Part shown: one piece after another, positions 34,547 through 42,486 of the stretch
Layout of the letters: the number at the start of each line of letters is the position of its first letter
Numbering within the stretch: the stretch's first letter is position 1
Assembly (NCBI GenBank): GCA_944381625.1
Contig: CALWLW010000005.1
Location: forward strand, 62,001 to 126,000
Reading direction: 5' to 3'
DNA: 64,000 nt
DNA from: an uncultured Lachnoclostridium sp.
GTDB taxonomy: Bacteria > Bacillota > Clostridia > Lachnospirales > Lachnospiraceae
The notes under the pieces: model-generated
The model's input: only the letters and a program-made list of their open reading frames with translations
Database searches by the model: none
Told to the model about the DNA's origin: nothing
Translations under genes and position numbers: made by a program

Positions 34547-34590
34547 GGGGCAGGTGTGATTGTATGCGAGATTACACCTGCCCCTTCTTT
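34547..34590. terminator. Terminator between the nucleoside operon and yoeB
   Basis: GGGGCAGGTGTGAT (34547-34560) pairs with ATTACACCTGCCCC (34571-34584) with one G-U pair, followed by TTCTTT. It serves the plus-strand operon and lies immediately behind the stop of yoeB on the minus strand. Confidence 0.85.
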
Positions 34591-34849
34591 AATCATGATA
34601 GTGTCCCAAACAGGAAATAATATAAATTATTCCAGCCTGTTCATAGTAAACAATGCGGTTTACTTCATCAATACGGCGGCTCCACCAGCCGCTCAGACTG
34701 CCCCGGAGCGGTTCTGGCTTGCCGATTCCCTCATAAGGGCTTCTCTGAATATCTTTTATCAGCATGTTGATCCTTTTCAGGGTCTTTTTATCCTGCGTCT
34801 GCCAGTACAGATAATCGTTCCACGCCCGATCCTCCCATAATAGCTTCAT
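34589..34849 (-). CDS. yoeB: Txe/YoeB toxin, ribosome-dependent mRNA interferase
   Basis: An 86-residue YoeB. The family opening (MKLLWEDRAWNDYLYW) and the catalytic set Glu46 (KPEPLRG), Arg65 (NRIVYY), His83 and Tyr84 (LGHYHD) are all at standard positions. It cleaves mRNA in the ribosomal A site. The start overlaps the antitoxin stop by 4 bp, the usual toxin-after-antitoxin order. Expected to be active if freed. Confidence 0.93.
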   Translation of the reverse strand: MKLLWEDRAWNDYLYWQTQDKKTLKRINMLIKDIQRSPYEGIGKPEPLRGSLSGWWSRRIDEVNRIVYYEQAGIIYIISCLGHYHD

Positions 34850-35115
34850 TCCTCTACCTCAATTAAGTCATGCTCGGCAAAGTGGGCTTTGTCATCTTTC
34901 ACATCCTGCATGATGTGTTCCAAATGCCGAAGATTACTTTCTGAATAGAAAGGATCAGCCGAAACCTCAAAAGGTATGCGGTACTCCCTGCCGACCTTTT
35001 TTGCGAATATTGTGAAGGCTGCGCTCATGGAAAGTCCCATCTCAGCACAGGCCCGTTCCATTCTTTTTTTCACATCTGCGTCCATTTTAAAATTGACATT
35101 GACTGTGTGTGCCAT
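34846..35115 (-). CDS. RelB/DinJ-family antitoxin
   Basis: An 89-residue antitoxin. ATG at 35115 follows AAGGGGTG and a promoter at 35140-35168. The N-terminal ribbon-helix-helix (TVNVNFKMDADVKKRMERACAEMGLSMSAAF, residues 4-34) binds DNA and autoregulates. The C-terminal half (about 45-89) is the toxin-neutralising tail. Here a RelB/DinJ-type antitoxin is paired with a YoeB toxin instead of the more common YefM. Confidence 0.9.
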   Translation of the reverse strand: MAHTVNVNFKMDADVKKRMERACAEMGLSMSAAFTIFAKKVGREYRIPFEVSADPFYSESNLRHLEHIMQDVKDDKAHFAEHDLIEVEE

Positions 35116-35139
35116 GTACAACACCCCTTTCTTATCCCT

Positions 35140-35168
35140 AGTATATGCAAAGATAAAGAAAAAAACAA
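35140..35168 (-). promoter_or_regulatory. Promoter of the antitoxin-toxin operon
   Basis: On the minus strand TTGTTT (35168-35163), a 17-bp spacer and TATACT (35145-35140) precede the antitoxin ATG by 24 bp. Confidence 0.65.
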
Positions 35169-35192
35169 GTATTTTTCTTTGCTTTGAGATAA

Positions 35193-35262
35193 AAAGACAG
35201 CCGTGAGAGTTACAGTTCACACTGTAACCCGTGAGATGAAGATTCATCTTGCGGCTGTCTTT
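35193..35262. other. Three-way-junction palindromic element
   Basis: The outer stem is 10-11 bp (AAGACAGCCG 35194-35203 with CGGCTGTCTT 35252-35261). It encloses two perfect inner hairpins: GTTACAG-TTCACA-CTGTAAC and AGATGAA-GA-TTCATCT, each preceded by a CCGTGAG repeat. No coding frame. It lies between the divergent antitoxin promoter and the small-peptide gene. It could be a structured RNA, a bidirectional terminator, or a palindromic mobile element. Confidence 0.6.
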
Positions 35263-35343
35263 GACGGTTGTCCCTCTTCCGTATCTGCCGTGTTCCAACA
35301 TTCCAATTACTAAATTTTTATATTCAAGCAGTCCGGAAAGTGG

Positions 35344-35372
35344 TGGAAAAGACTCTGGGCATGTGCTATACT
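35344..35372 (+). promoter_or_regulatory. Promoter of the 28-residue peptide gene
   Basis: TGGAAA (35344-35349), 17-bp spacer, TATACT (35367-35372) with an extended TG motif two bases before the -10 box. The peptide ATG is 46 bp downstream. Confidence 0.65.
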
Positions 35373-35418
35373 TTTCACGTTGCCGCCTCCTATACTGGCA
35401 CAGAAGGGAGGTGCTTAC

Positions 35419-35505
35419 ATGGATCATTTATTGTCTTTCATGATCGCCGTTATGGCTGGTGTGGTTTGCCACCTCATCAACAAATGGTTGGACGGCGATG
35501 AATAA
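35419..35505 (+). CDS. Small hydrophobic peptide, type I toxin-like
   Basis: A 28-residue frame, MDHLLSFMIAVMAGVVCH followed by LINKWLDGDE. It has one membrane-spanning segment (about 4-20) and a charged, Trp-containing tail. GGGAGGTG is 6 nt upstream of the ATG, a good promoter lies above it, and a strong terminator follows at 35559. A second copy of the start region (35604-35633) is broken after nine codons. Size, layout and duplication resemble type I toxin cassettes, but no antisense RNA has been seen, so the role is inferred. Confidence 0.6.
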   Translation: MDHLLSFMIAVMAGVVCHLINKWLDGDE

Positions 35506-35558
35506 TCGGCAACCAGCCTATGGGTTTAAGCCTTCCCATTGCCTAAAATTAGGAATAG

Positions 35559-35589
35559 AAAACCCCGGAGGTGACATCTCCGGGGTTTT
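35559..35589 (+). terminator. Terminator of the small-peptide gene
   Basis: AAAACCCCGGAG (35559-35570) pairs perfectly with CTCCGGGGTTTT (35578-35589), a 12-bp stem with terminal T run; near symmetric, so active on both strands. Confidence 0.88.
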
Positions 35590-35603
35590 CATTTGTTGCT
35601 TAC

Positions 35604-35633
35604 ATGGAGCAACTATTGTCTTTCATTGCCTAA
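35604..35633 (+). pseudogene. Decayed second copy of the small-peptide gene
   Basis: GCTTACATGGAGCAACTATT mirrors the start of the intact gene (GCTTACATGGATCATTTATT), and the frame reads MEQLLSFIA before a stop. No good ribosome site remains. It begins 15 bp after the terminator of the intact copy, as in a tandem duplication with later decay. Confidence 0.6.
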
Positions 35634-35925
35634 TGGCATTATATCATATGCAATTTGGGAATGCAATATTCGTAAAAGTATATTTTGCGCCTGACGGCGA
35701 CATTTAGAATTGTTCTGCTGCCTGCATCCTGACGCCAGATGTGTTCTATTGATAATAGAAACGGGAAAGCCAGAGACAACGGCCTACCCGGACAATAAGT
35801 TTATAGCTATATTACACAGCCTGTATTCCCATTTGGCGAATATCGTGACACCGGGCAAATTTTACTTGTCCGGCGCCAGAGGAAAGTGTATGCTGGAAGT
35901 GAAAGTAGGGAGGCGGGCTTATACC
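35634..35925. other. Intergenic stretch without recognisable gene
   Basis: An open frame runs through the second half into the DUF5991 gene, but its codons give no recognisable domain, no ribosome site and no conserved pattern. It may be the remnant of an older gene at the island border. Composition shifts to AT-rich around here. Confidence 0.4.
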
Positions 35926-36453
35926 ATGAGAATAGATGGTCGAACAGGTTTGATATTTTTATTTTGTCTTTTTGTTACAGGATGTACGGACGATGCGGCA
36001 GGAACTTTATATGGTGGATGTGTTAAAGAAGATACAACAGAAATAAATGCTTCTTTAGGCGCTAATCAAGAGGATCTGAGCTGCTGGGAGGGGACATACA
36101 CTTTTTTTGAAAGTGATCAAGTGGATGATGGACCTTATCTGTCTATGGACTATAATTTGTGTGTATATTCTGAGGATGGAAAATATTATGCAGATTTTAC
36201 AATGGATGGGCATTTGACGGCGAAGCATCTTCGAGCACAAGTTTATGGTGATGAAGAATGGGTCAGTTTCGTTTTCCTGAAAGAATTAGAAGGAAATGCA
36301 TTTTCCTGGGATGAAAGCAAAGGAAATGCGGTGCTGTTTAGCCTGAGAAGAGAAAATGATGTAATTTATACATATTGGGGAGATATAGTCGCACAGGTGT
36401 ATAAGGACAATCAAATCTCCGGCAGGGTATATTGGGAAAAAGTGGAAGATTAA
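35926..36453 (+). CDS. DUF5991-type lipoprotein
   Basis: A 175-residue protein. ATG 35926 lies behind GGGAGG; an earlier ATG at 35890 would hide the signal peptide. A short signal ends in the lipobox VTGC (Cys near 20). The mature part shows the DUF5991 pattern: CWEGTYTFFES, LSMDYNLCVYSEDGKYYADFTMDGHLT, and NDVIYTYWGDI. Function unknown; such small lipoproteins often occur in variable regions. Codon use is AT-richer than in the flanking operons, supporting transfer. Confidence 0.65.
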   Translation: MRIDGRTGLIFLFCLFVTGCTDDAAGTLYGGCVKEDTTEINASLGANQEDLSCWEGTYTFFESDQVDDGPYLSMDYNLCVYSEDGKYYADFTMDGHLTAKHLRAQVYGDEEWVSFVFLKELEGNAFSWDESKGNAVLFSLRRENDVIYTYWGDIVAQVYKDNQISGRVYWEKVED

Positions 36454-36647
36454 AAATATTCAGACAGAATCAGTAATGCACGCCGGAGAGCCCGCACATT
36501 TATGGGAGAAGGGCTTGGCAACTTCAGAGATGATCTTGTCCGGCAAAATCGGAAAATGTAGGAAAGTGATCTGTAGAACCAACCCAAGAAGGATTGGATA
36601 TCACAAATGTCAGAGTGGTTTGAGCGTCGGGGGATTTCTCAATAATT

Positions 36648-37196
36648 ATGGTGAAAAATGAAACACTAGGTTTATATTGCAAGATGAAAATATGGGTCAA
36701 TGAAGTCCCAGATGAATGTAAAAATGTTGAAAAAGGTGATATATACGTTTACAAGGCTAATAAAGATATCACCTGGTTTTCCGGAACACTTTGCCTGGAA
36801 CTTAGAATTGCCCCACGTGCCGCTAGTAATTATGCAATGCTAGGCTTCAGATTTGCTCAGGATGATTCTGGATTTTTAAAAATTGTCTATATGTTGAATA
36901 AAAAAGATAAAATTGTCACATCTGATATAGCTGCGCCGAGAGATACAGTTAGTAATGATATAGTAAAAAAATATTATGAAATACTAATTAAAATGTTTGA
37001 TGAATTAAGCATGAAAAATACTTTTCCGAGCGGCACATTGGAAATTTTGGGTGGACGGTGTGGCTCAATAGGTTCAAGCAATATTGCTGTTATTACTGTG
37101 GCAAAGATTTTGATTGCTTTGTTTGAATTAGGTGAAAAATTTGAAAAATCAGATATCAACGAGATAATTTTGGAGGGATGTAAAGGCAACCTTTAA
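36648..37196 (+). CDS. Hypothetical protein in AT-rich island
   Basis: A 182-residue soluble protein that I do not recognise. Visible features: LYCKMKIWVNEVPDECKNVEKGDIYVYKANKDITWFSG (beta-rich start), a middle SDIAAPRDTVSNDIVKKYYEILIKMFDEL helix, a glycine-rich ILGGRCGSIGSS turn and a final helix. The ribosome site is weak. High AT content and neighbours of similar kind suggest an immunity-gene or orphan-effector cassette. No signal peptide. Confidence 0.5.
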   Translation: MVKNETLGLYCKMKIWVNEVPDECKNVEKGDIYVYKANKDITWFSGTLCLELRIAPRAASNYAMLGFRFAQDDSGFLKIVYMLNKKDKIVTSDIAAPRDTVSNDIVKKYYEILIKMFDELSMKNTFPSGTLEILGGRCGSIGSSNIAVITVAKILIALFELGEKFEKSDINEIILEGCKGNL

Positions 37197-37322
37197 ATAG
37201 TAATGTTCGCTCGTTTTTGACGGACAGGGTGCCGGGGGAAGATGGTGGTGAAGCATTCTTATTACCTACATAATTTGAGGCGAGCAATTGATTGTTATTT
37301 GGCTTAGCGGGAGGATAGGTAC

Positions 37323-37637
37323 TTGTGGTATGATATAAAACATGAAGGAGTAGCTAAAATTGAAAAATTAGTGGCAGAATATAATATTTGGGAATTGAAT
37401 ATAATTCCCTGCGGTAAATTTAAAGTAAAAATATATGAAAGTATGGATCATACATATAGCGGATATACCAATATTCTTGTTGCTGATAAAATGGGAGATT
37501 TTTATTGCGCTGTAGGATGCGGAAAAACGGAAGAATCCGCTTTAAAAGATACTATTTCTGAATTTTTCAAAATGGTGTCGAGAAAAACTGTATGGGAAGA
37601 ACAAGATTTTCAATATGCAGATTCCTATGATTTTTAG
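37323..37637 (+). CDS. Small hypothetical protein in AT-rich island
   Basis: A 104-residue acidic protein starting at TTG 37323, with GGGAGG (37309-37314) 8 nt upstream. A mixed alpha/beta pattern (FKVKIYESMDHTYSGYTNILVADKMGDFYCAVGCGKTEESALKDTISEF) ends in an acidic, aromatic tail. No family recognised. Small size, acidity and place in a row of unrelated small genes are typical of immunity proteins, but this is inference. Confidence 0.5.
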   Translation: MWYDIKHEGVAKIEKLVAEYNIWELNIIPCGKFKVKIYESMDHTYSGYTNILVADKMGDFYCAVGCGKTEESALKDTISEFFKMVSRKTVWEEQDFQYADSYDF

Positions 37638-37715
37638 TATGTTCTTATACGTTTTAGCCGGGCTAGGTCTTAGAAGCAGCGCTAAAAGCGTATGAGAGCA
37701 GGGAGGCATTGAGGA

Positions 37716-38006
37716 ATGGACGAATTAAGGCAACTGTTTAAAGAATTGCTTACTATATTAGAACAAAATGGGGATAGTTCTTATGATCCACAAATGAAGA
37801 TTTTAAAGAGAATAGTAAAAATTATTGATGGAGACGGGAATGATTTAGACAAGTTTGCCCAAGTTGCTTGTGAATATAAAAGTCTTTTCTTTCCCAAAAG
37901 CGGGTTATCAGAATTTAATATTTGGAAAAGTGAGTTTGGTGAAAGAAGAAAGATAAATGATAATTTAGATGTAATTAGGGAAAGATTGTGGAAAATTTTG
38001 GGATAA
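37716..38006 (+). CDS. Small helical hypothetical protein, DUF6966-like
   Basis: A 96-residue mostly helical protein: MDELRQLFKELLTILEQNGD, a middle helix, then YKSLFFPKSGLSEFNIWKSEFGERRKINDNLDVIRERLWKIL. The Ser-Leu-Phe...Gly-Leu-Ser-Glu-Phe-Asn...Asn-Asp-Asn-Leu pattern recalls small DUF6966-type proteins found beside toxin genes; the match is from memory and weak. A GGGAGG site precedes the ATG. Confidence 0.5.
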   Translation: MDELRQLFKELLTILEQNGDSSYDPQMKILKRIVKIIDGDGNDLDKFAQVACEYKSLFFPKSGLSEFNIWKSEFGERRKINDNLDVIRERLWKILG

Positions 38007-38029
38007 TCTGTTTGGAGGATACGATATAA

Positions 38030-38545
38030 TTGGAGTTAAAGAAAAAAATTATAATTAGCGCCATATTATTATGCATAATTTCCCCCCTGCTCATTGGTAT
38101 ATTATGCAAGAATGACAATGCCTCGGAGAATCTGCTTAATTACATGAAAAATGGTTTGGAAGATCCGTATATGAGTGTTCATTATAAGGAAGCAATATCC
38201 GATGTTGAAGAATTAACAAATGGAACTATAGAGATCTGGTATTATTCTCTTGATCTAAATATGGATAGTAAAGAAGACAGGATTGTTATAATTTCTTCGC
38301 CATTGCATTCCGGAAGCAGAGGAGATAAGTTAGAGATTTTATTAAACAATGGATCATCTTACACAGAGATATCACAGGGCTTAACGGTTCGTTTACTAAG
38401 GCAGTCTTCCAATTTTATTCCGGTGGGCGGGATATATGTTTTAAAAAGCAGTCATGAAGGGTTTTTCGATATTAAAATTAAATCAGAATCAACATTTTTA
38501 TTAGTATACCAGGAAGGCATGTACCGGTATAAAAGGCAGCTGTAA
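38030..38545 (+). CDS. Membrane-anchored hypothetical protein
   Basis: A 171-residue protein starting at TTG 38030 behind GGAGG (38014-38018). One N-terminal hydrophobic segment (about 6-24, IIISAILLCIISPLLIGIL) is followed by an extracytoplasmic beta-rich domain containing YYSLDLNMDSKEDRIVIISS, an EF-hand-like Asp-rich loop, and a C-terminal LLVYQEGMYRYKRQL. Cys near 26 could be a lipobox. No family assigned. AT-rich, in the same island. Confidence 0.5.
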   Translation: MELKKKIIISAILLCIISPLLIGILCKNDNASENLLNYMKNGLEDPYMSVHYKEAISDVEELTNGTIEIWYYSLDLNMDSKEDRIVIISSPLHSGSRGDKLEILLNNGSSYTEISQGLTVRLLRQSSNFIPVGGIYVLKSSHEGFFDIKIKSESTFLLVYQEGMYRYKRQL

Positions 38546-38575
38546 TATTTGGCTCATGAAAGGAAAGGTTTTAGG

Positions 38576-39346
38576 ATGCAGTATAAAAAATTATTACAGG
38601 AGCTAATAGAACCTGTTATGACAGAAAATGGGTATAAATCTGAAATTGAAAATACATCTGGTTTTTTTGAAAAGGAAAATACAATTTCTGGACAGATGCA
38701 AAGGATATATTTAGATGATCTTTCGGATTCTATTGTATTTCATATGGAGCTGAGTCCAACGGCAAAATACCGGTTTATAAAGACAAGTGAAGTTTTTGCG
38801 TATGATGAGAGTTTGCGCTGGTTGGGAGATTTTGCCTGGAGTTATGAAACCGATATGGAATTACGAAAAATACTGGAGTATGTGGCTGTTTCTATGAAAA
38901 ATTATGGCTTTGAATATTTAGAGATGGCAGCAAACGACCCTGATGATATTTATGCGACACCAGAAGAACATATGGATTTATACCTTCACCACGAAGAGTA
39001 TGCCGGGGAATTTTTCCAGAATCATCATCTTGCCAACTGGGATGTTGTGACAACTATAAACATTATAGAAGATGAATTGAAAAGCCTTCCGCAAGTACCT
39101 TCTCAAATAGACCGGACGCAATTGATCCGGCTTGCGGCTTCTTATGGTCATATTTATGTAACAAAAGGCGGAAAATGGAAACTGAAAAATGGCTATGTGC
39201 GTATTGAACTTGCTAAAATTGGAAGTAAATGGGAACAGGATGTGGAAGGTCCCCTTAATTGGATATATACTTGTGTATCCTGTAATCAAAGAGACAAAGT
39301 GAGTATTAGCGTGCTGGAAAACTTAAAAAATTTTGGATATTTATGA
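38576..39346 (+). CDS. Hypothetical protein in AT-rich island
   Basis: A 256-residue protein. ATG 38576 follows AAAGGAAAGG; an upstream in-frame ATG at 38549 precedes that site. The N-terminal half (MQYKKLLQELIEPVMTENGY, YLDDLSDSIVFHMEL) resembles DUF4304-like start sequences but differs later. The C-terminal half has VYVTKGGKWKLKNG-like sequence and YTCVSCNQRDKVSISVLENL. It may belong to the immunity or effector repertoire. No catalytic motif recognised. Confidence 0.5.
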   Translation: MQYKKLLQELIEPVMTENGYKSEIENTSGFFEKENTISGQMQRIYLDDLSDSIVFHMELSPTAKYRFIKTSEVFAYDESLRWLGDFAWSYETDMELRKILEYVAVSMKNYGFEYLEMAANDPDDIYATPEEHMDLYLHHEEYAGEFFQNHHLANWDVVTTINIIEDELKSLPQVPSQIDRTQLIRLAASYGHIYVTKGGKWKLKNGYVRIELAKIGSKWEQDVEGPLNWIYTCVSCNQRDKVSISVLENLKNFGYL

Positions 39347-39356
39347 TTGATTACAT

Positions 39357-39731
39357 ATGGGACGCTTTTGAATTTCTATCCCATACCAAGGATTTTCAGG
39401 CGAAGATATTCTCGATCATGAAACGGATAGGAGATTTTCACTTGATGAAAAAGTGGGTGATGATTGTAATTTTTTCAGCCCTCACAAATGGATCATTATA
39501 AAAATCAAAAAAGCCCCTGCAATCAGCGCGTTTAATGAAGAACTTTCCGAAGAGGATAAGCGTATTGATTTGGACATGATATTTTCAATTGATGAAAATA
39601 GAATCCTCGAAGGCCTAAAAAATGAAGAATTTTGTTATGCCTATTGTTTGTCTGAAGACGCTTTGATTATTGCCGTGCCGGTTGCGCATGCAGGGGGCGA
39701 TTACATGCTGTTGAATGTATCTCGCGAATAA
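39357..39731 (+). pseudogene. Broken orphan gene with in-frame stop
   Basis: ATG 39357 reads four codons into TGA (39369-39371), after which the same frame stays open for 119 codons to 39731 (YQGFSGEDILDHETDRRF, HKWIIIKIKKAPAISAFNEEL, FCYAYCLSEDALIIAVPVAH). No good start with a ribosome site lies after the stop; ATG 39453 would drop a third of the frame. Either a nonsense-mutated gene or a fragment whose 5' end was replaced. Family not recognised. Confidence 0.5.
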
Positions 39732-39867
39732 ATGCCCTGGGATGAGCAGATATTATTTGCTTGTTTGCTTGATCATAATTTTGACTATTGTTATAATATA
39801 CTTATATAACTCCATGATTTTCTTTGAAGTATAATGATATAATTAGCGAAAACGCGGAGGTGTTTTT

Positions 39868-41328
39868 ATGGCAATCGTAACCAAGGAACAGGTCATCAAG
39901 GTACTGCGGCAGTATAATCCCTGGTGGCGCAGTCCGTCTGCAATTAGAGAGGAAAGCAAGCCTCAGAGACGGCTCGCTTACTATGAGGCCCTCAGGATGA
40001 TAAAGCATAGGACGATCCGCCGTTTTGCTGTATTGTCGGGAGCAAGGCGTGTCGGCAAGACGACGATCATGTATCAGATGATGGAGACTTTGATGGATGA
40101 GGGCGTGTCATCCAAAAATATTTTGTATGTGTCTTTTGATAATCCGATTGTAAAGCTTGTGAGTGTGGAAACGGTACTTTCCATTTATGAGTCGTTGTAC
40201 CCAATCGGGGGAACAAAGTATATCTTTCTGGATGAAGTTCAGTACACGGATAATTGGGAACTGTGGATGAAGGTGATCTATGACAGCAGGAAGGATATCC
40301 GGCTGACAGCAACAGGATCGGCAAGTCCGATATTGGAAAGAGGCGCGGCAGACAGCGGGACAGGGAGATGGAGCGTCTTAAAAATTCCCACACTGTCTTT
40401 TTATGAATATTGCCGCCTGCTTCAGCTCGAGGAGCCTGTCCTTCCCGATAAGATGAAACTTACAGAGCTTGTAAACCTGACAGATCCCCAGCTGGGCGAC
40501 CTGATGGATAGATTTGCCCCTTTGGAGGGGCACTTTAATCGCTATCTGACAATTGGCGGTTTCCCGGAACTGGTATTGTCGGATGACGATGCTTATGCCC
40601 AGAGGATGCTGAGAGAAGATGTGGTGGATAAAGTGATTAAGCGGGATGTGCTGACCTTGTTTAACATCCGAAGCCCGCTTTTGATGGAAAAACTGTTTTT
40701 ATACCTCTGTATGAATTCTACGGAGATTTTCAGCGTGACAACGGCGGCAAAGGAACTGGAGAACACATCGGTCAGTACGATTGAAAGTTATATCAATGCG
40801 TTGGAGATGTCCAATCTGATCTATCTGGCAAAACCTGTGGATGTGGGAAGCAAGGGGGCGTTGAAAGGGAAACCGAAAATATTTATTGCTGATGCAGCCA
40901 TTCGCAATGCTGTCCTGATGATCGACGATGTGCTGTCCGATGAAAAGGAAATGGGGGCTATGGTTGAAACCTGCGTTTATAAGCATATGGTGTCGTTCTA
41001 TCAGGGCAGTACAGCGCAGCTTGGGTATTTTAGGAAAGCAAAGGATAACCAGAAAGAGGTGGATGTGGTTGTCAAACTGCCCCGCGAGAAAATTCTCTGC
41101 GAAGTTAAGTACCGCAACAACTCGCACATTCCTGATGGTGACGCCATTGTGGAACTGTGTAAAGACGAAAAAGAGAAAATTGCCAATGCTTTTCTCATAA
41201 CGAAGCATTTAACGGATTTTGGTATCACAAGGCACAAAACGAAAGTGCCGATTTTGCGGGTACCCGCCATGGCATTTTTGTATTTAATAGGAAAGGCAGA
41301 GGCGGATGGACAAAACGGGAAAATGTAA
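39868..41328 (+). CDS. AAA ATPase with DUF4143 nuclease-like domain
   Basis: A 486-residue ATPase of the AAA_14/DUF4143 group. Walker A SGARRVGKTT (about 52-61), Walker B YIFLDEVQYTDNW (about 117-129) and sensor TATGSASPIL are visible. A winged-helix stretch lies near 285-330 (TTAAKELENTSVSTIESYINALE). The C-terminal domain has an endonuclease-like E...D..V core (KEVDVVVKLPREKILCEVKYRN), the PD-(D/E)XK arrangement often seen here. Common in gut Firmicutes and Bacteroidetes, role unproven. Own AT-rich promoter region before it; GGAGGTG site upstream of ATG. Confidence 0.85.
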   Translation: MAIVTKEQVIKVLRQYNPWWRSPSAIREESKPQRRLAYYEALRMIKHRTIRRFAVLSGARRVGKTTIMYQMMETLMDEGVSSKNILYVSFDNPIVKLVSVETVLSIYESLYPIGGTKYIFLDEVQYTDNWELWMKVIYDSRKDIRLTATGSASPILERGAADSGTGRWSVLKIPTLSFYEYCRLLQLEEPVLPDKMKLTELVNLTDPQLGDLMDRFAPLEGHFNRYLTIGGFPELVLSDDDAYAQRMLREDVVDKVIKRDVLTLFNIRSPLLMEKLFLYLCMNSTEIFSVTTAAKELENTSVSTIESYINALEMSNLIYLAKPVDVGSKGALKGKPKIFIADAAIRNAVLMIDDVLSDEKEMGAMVETCVYKHMVSFYQGSTAQLGYFRKAKDNQKEVDVVVKLPREKILCEVKYRNNSHIPDGDAIVELCKDEKEKIANAFLITKHLTDFGITRHKTKVPILRVPAMAFLYLIGKAEADGQNGKM

Positions 41329-41414
41329 CGGGTTTTGGAGGTTTTTGTACGGAATCTTACTATTCCGATCTCCTTGCATTTACGGAAAAAATCGGGTATC
41401 ATTTTCCATAAGAG

Positions 41415-41434
41415 AGCCTGCCAGGGCAGGCTTT
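41415..41434 (+). terminator. Weak hairpin terminator after the DUF4143 ATPase
   Basis: AGCCTGCC (41415-41422) pairs with GGCAGGCT (41425-41432) around a 2-nt loop, followed by TTAAAA. The stem is strong but the loop small and the T tract short. Confidence 0.5.
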
Positions 41435-41480
41435 AAAACAGCCGGGGCGGCAAGGCTTCCGGCGGACAGTGGGGTATGAG

Positions 41481-42419
41481 ATGGAAGAGAAGATACAATT
41501 TGCGGTGCTGATCGATGCGGAGAACGTCAGCTCCAAATATGCGCAGGTGATTTTTGATGAGCTGGAGAAGTACGGTTTCGCATCGTGCCGCAGGATCTAC
41601 GGGAACTGGTCCAAAGAAAACGGATGGAAGGAAGGGCTTTTGCTGGAGCATTCCATTACGCCGATCCAGCAGTTCTCCTACACATCGGGAAAGAACAGCA
41701 CGGACATGGCCATGGTGATCGACGCCATGGATCTGCTGTACCAGAACAAGGTGGACGGCTTCTGCCTGGTGACCAGCGACAGCGATTTTACCAGGCTGGC
41801 CATGCGATTGAGGGAGGAAAAGAAATATGTGCTGGGGATGGGAGAGTCCAAGACGCCGCTGGCGCTCACCAGGGCTTGCAACCGTTTTATCCACCTGAAC
41901 TTGATTGGGGAATCCAATAAAGAGGAAAATGCCGGAGCTGTGGTACATGCCAGCCAGGATGAGATCGGCATGGACAACGTGACCAGCATCGAAAATATTG
42001 AGACAGCGATCCTCCAGCTGTTCAGCGAGACAGGCGAGGATGTGCTGGATCTGGGCTTTGTGGGGCAGCGTCTGAGCATGCGTTTCCCGGATTTTGACGT
42101 GCGTAACTATGGGTATTCCAAACTGAGCGTGCTCTTGTCGGAGGAGATGCCGCATTTTCGCATCGTCCGTTCCAACAACCACTATGGGATCCGCAAGGGA
42201 CAGGCCGTCACGCGGGAGACGATAGAGAATGAGATCCTGAGCATCATCCGCAGGAACGGCGGCGTGGTGGACAACCTGGCCGTGATCAACGACGAACTGA
42301 AGAATAAATACAATGGGTTTGACCTGAAAGACTACGGCTACAGCCGGATCTCCGGATTCCTGCGGAGCATCCAGGGACTGAGCGTGGGCGGCAATATGGT
42401 GCGGCTGAAGAACCGCTGA
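41481..42419 (+). CDS. NYN-domain RNA-processing protein with two OST-HTH/LOTUS domains
   Basis: A 312-residue protein. The NYN (PIN-like) nuclease domain covers about 1-145, with acidic residues in VLIDAENVS (Asp12), DMAMVIDAMDLLY and LVTSDSDFTRLAMRLRE. Two OST-HTH (LOTUS) modules follow, about 165-230 (FVGQRLSMRFPDFDVRNYGYSKLSVLL) and about 245-310 (VINDELKNKYNGFDLKDYGYSRISGFL). LOTUS domains bind RNA, often G-rich or structured. The combination matches LabA/MARF1-like proteins and suggests structure-guided RNA cleavage. Start ATG 41481 behind GTGGGG. Confidence 0.88.
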   Translation: MEEKIQFAVLIDAENVSSKYAQVIFDELEKYGFASCRRIYGNWSKENGWKEGLLLEHSITPIQQFSYTSGKNSTDMAMVIDAMDLLYQNKVDGFCLVTSDSDFTRLAMRLREEKKYVLGMGESKTPLALTRACNRFIHLNLIGESNKEENAGAVVHASQDEIGMDNVTSIENIETAILQLFSETGEDVLDLGFVGQRLSMRFPDFDVRNYGYSKLSVLLSEEMPHFRIVRSNNHYGIRKGQAVTRETIENEILSIIRRNGGVVDNLAVINDELKNKYNGFDLKDYGYSRISGFLRSIQGLSVGGNMVRLKNR

Positions 42420-42486
42420 GTGATTTGCCCGTGCGATACAGGTACTGAGTGATGTCAGGACGCAGCTGTTGTGTGATGTGGACATG

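Noticed and set aside
36476..36661. Small 61-codon frame between the DUF5991 and 182-residue genes
   Set aside because: No ribosome site and no recognisable pattern; another frame here reads a short stretch (RTFMGEGLGNFRDDLV) that may be a remnant but is too short to support a gene.
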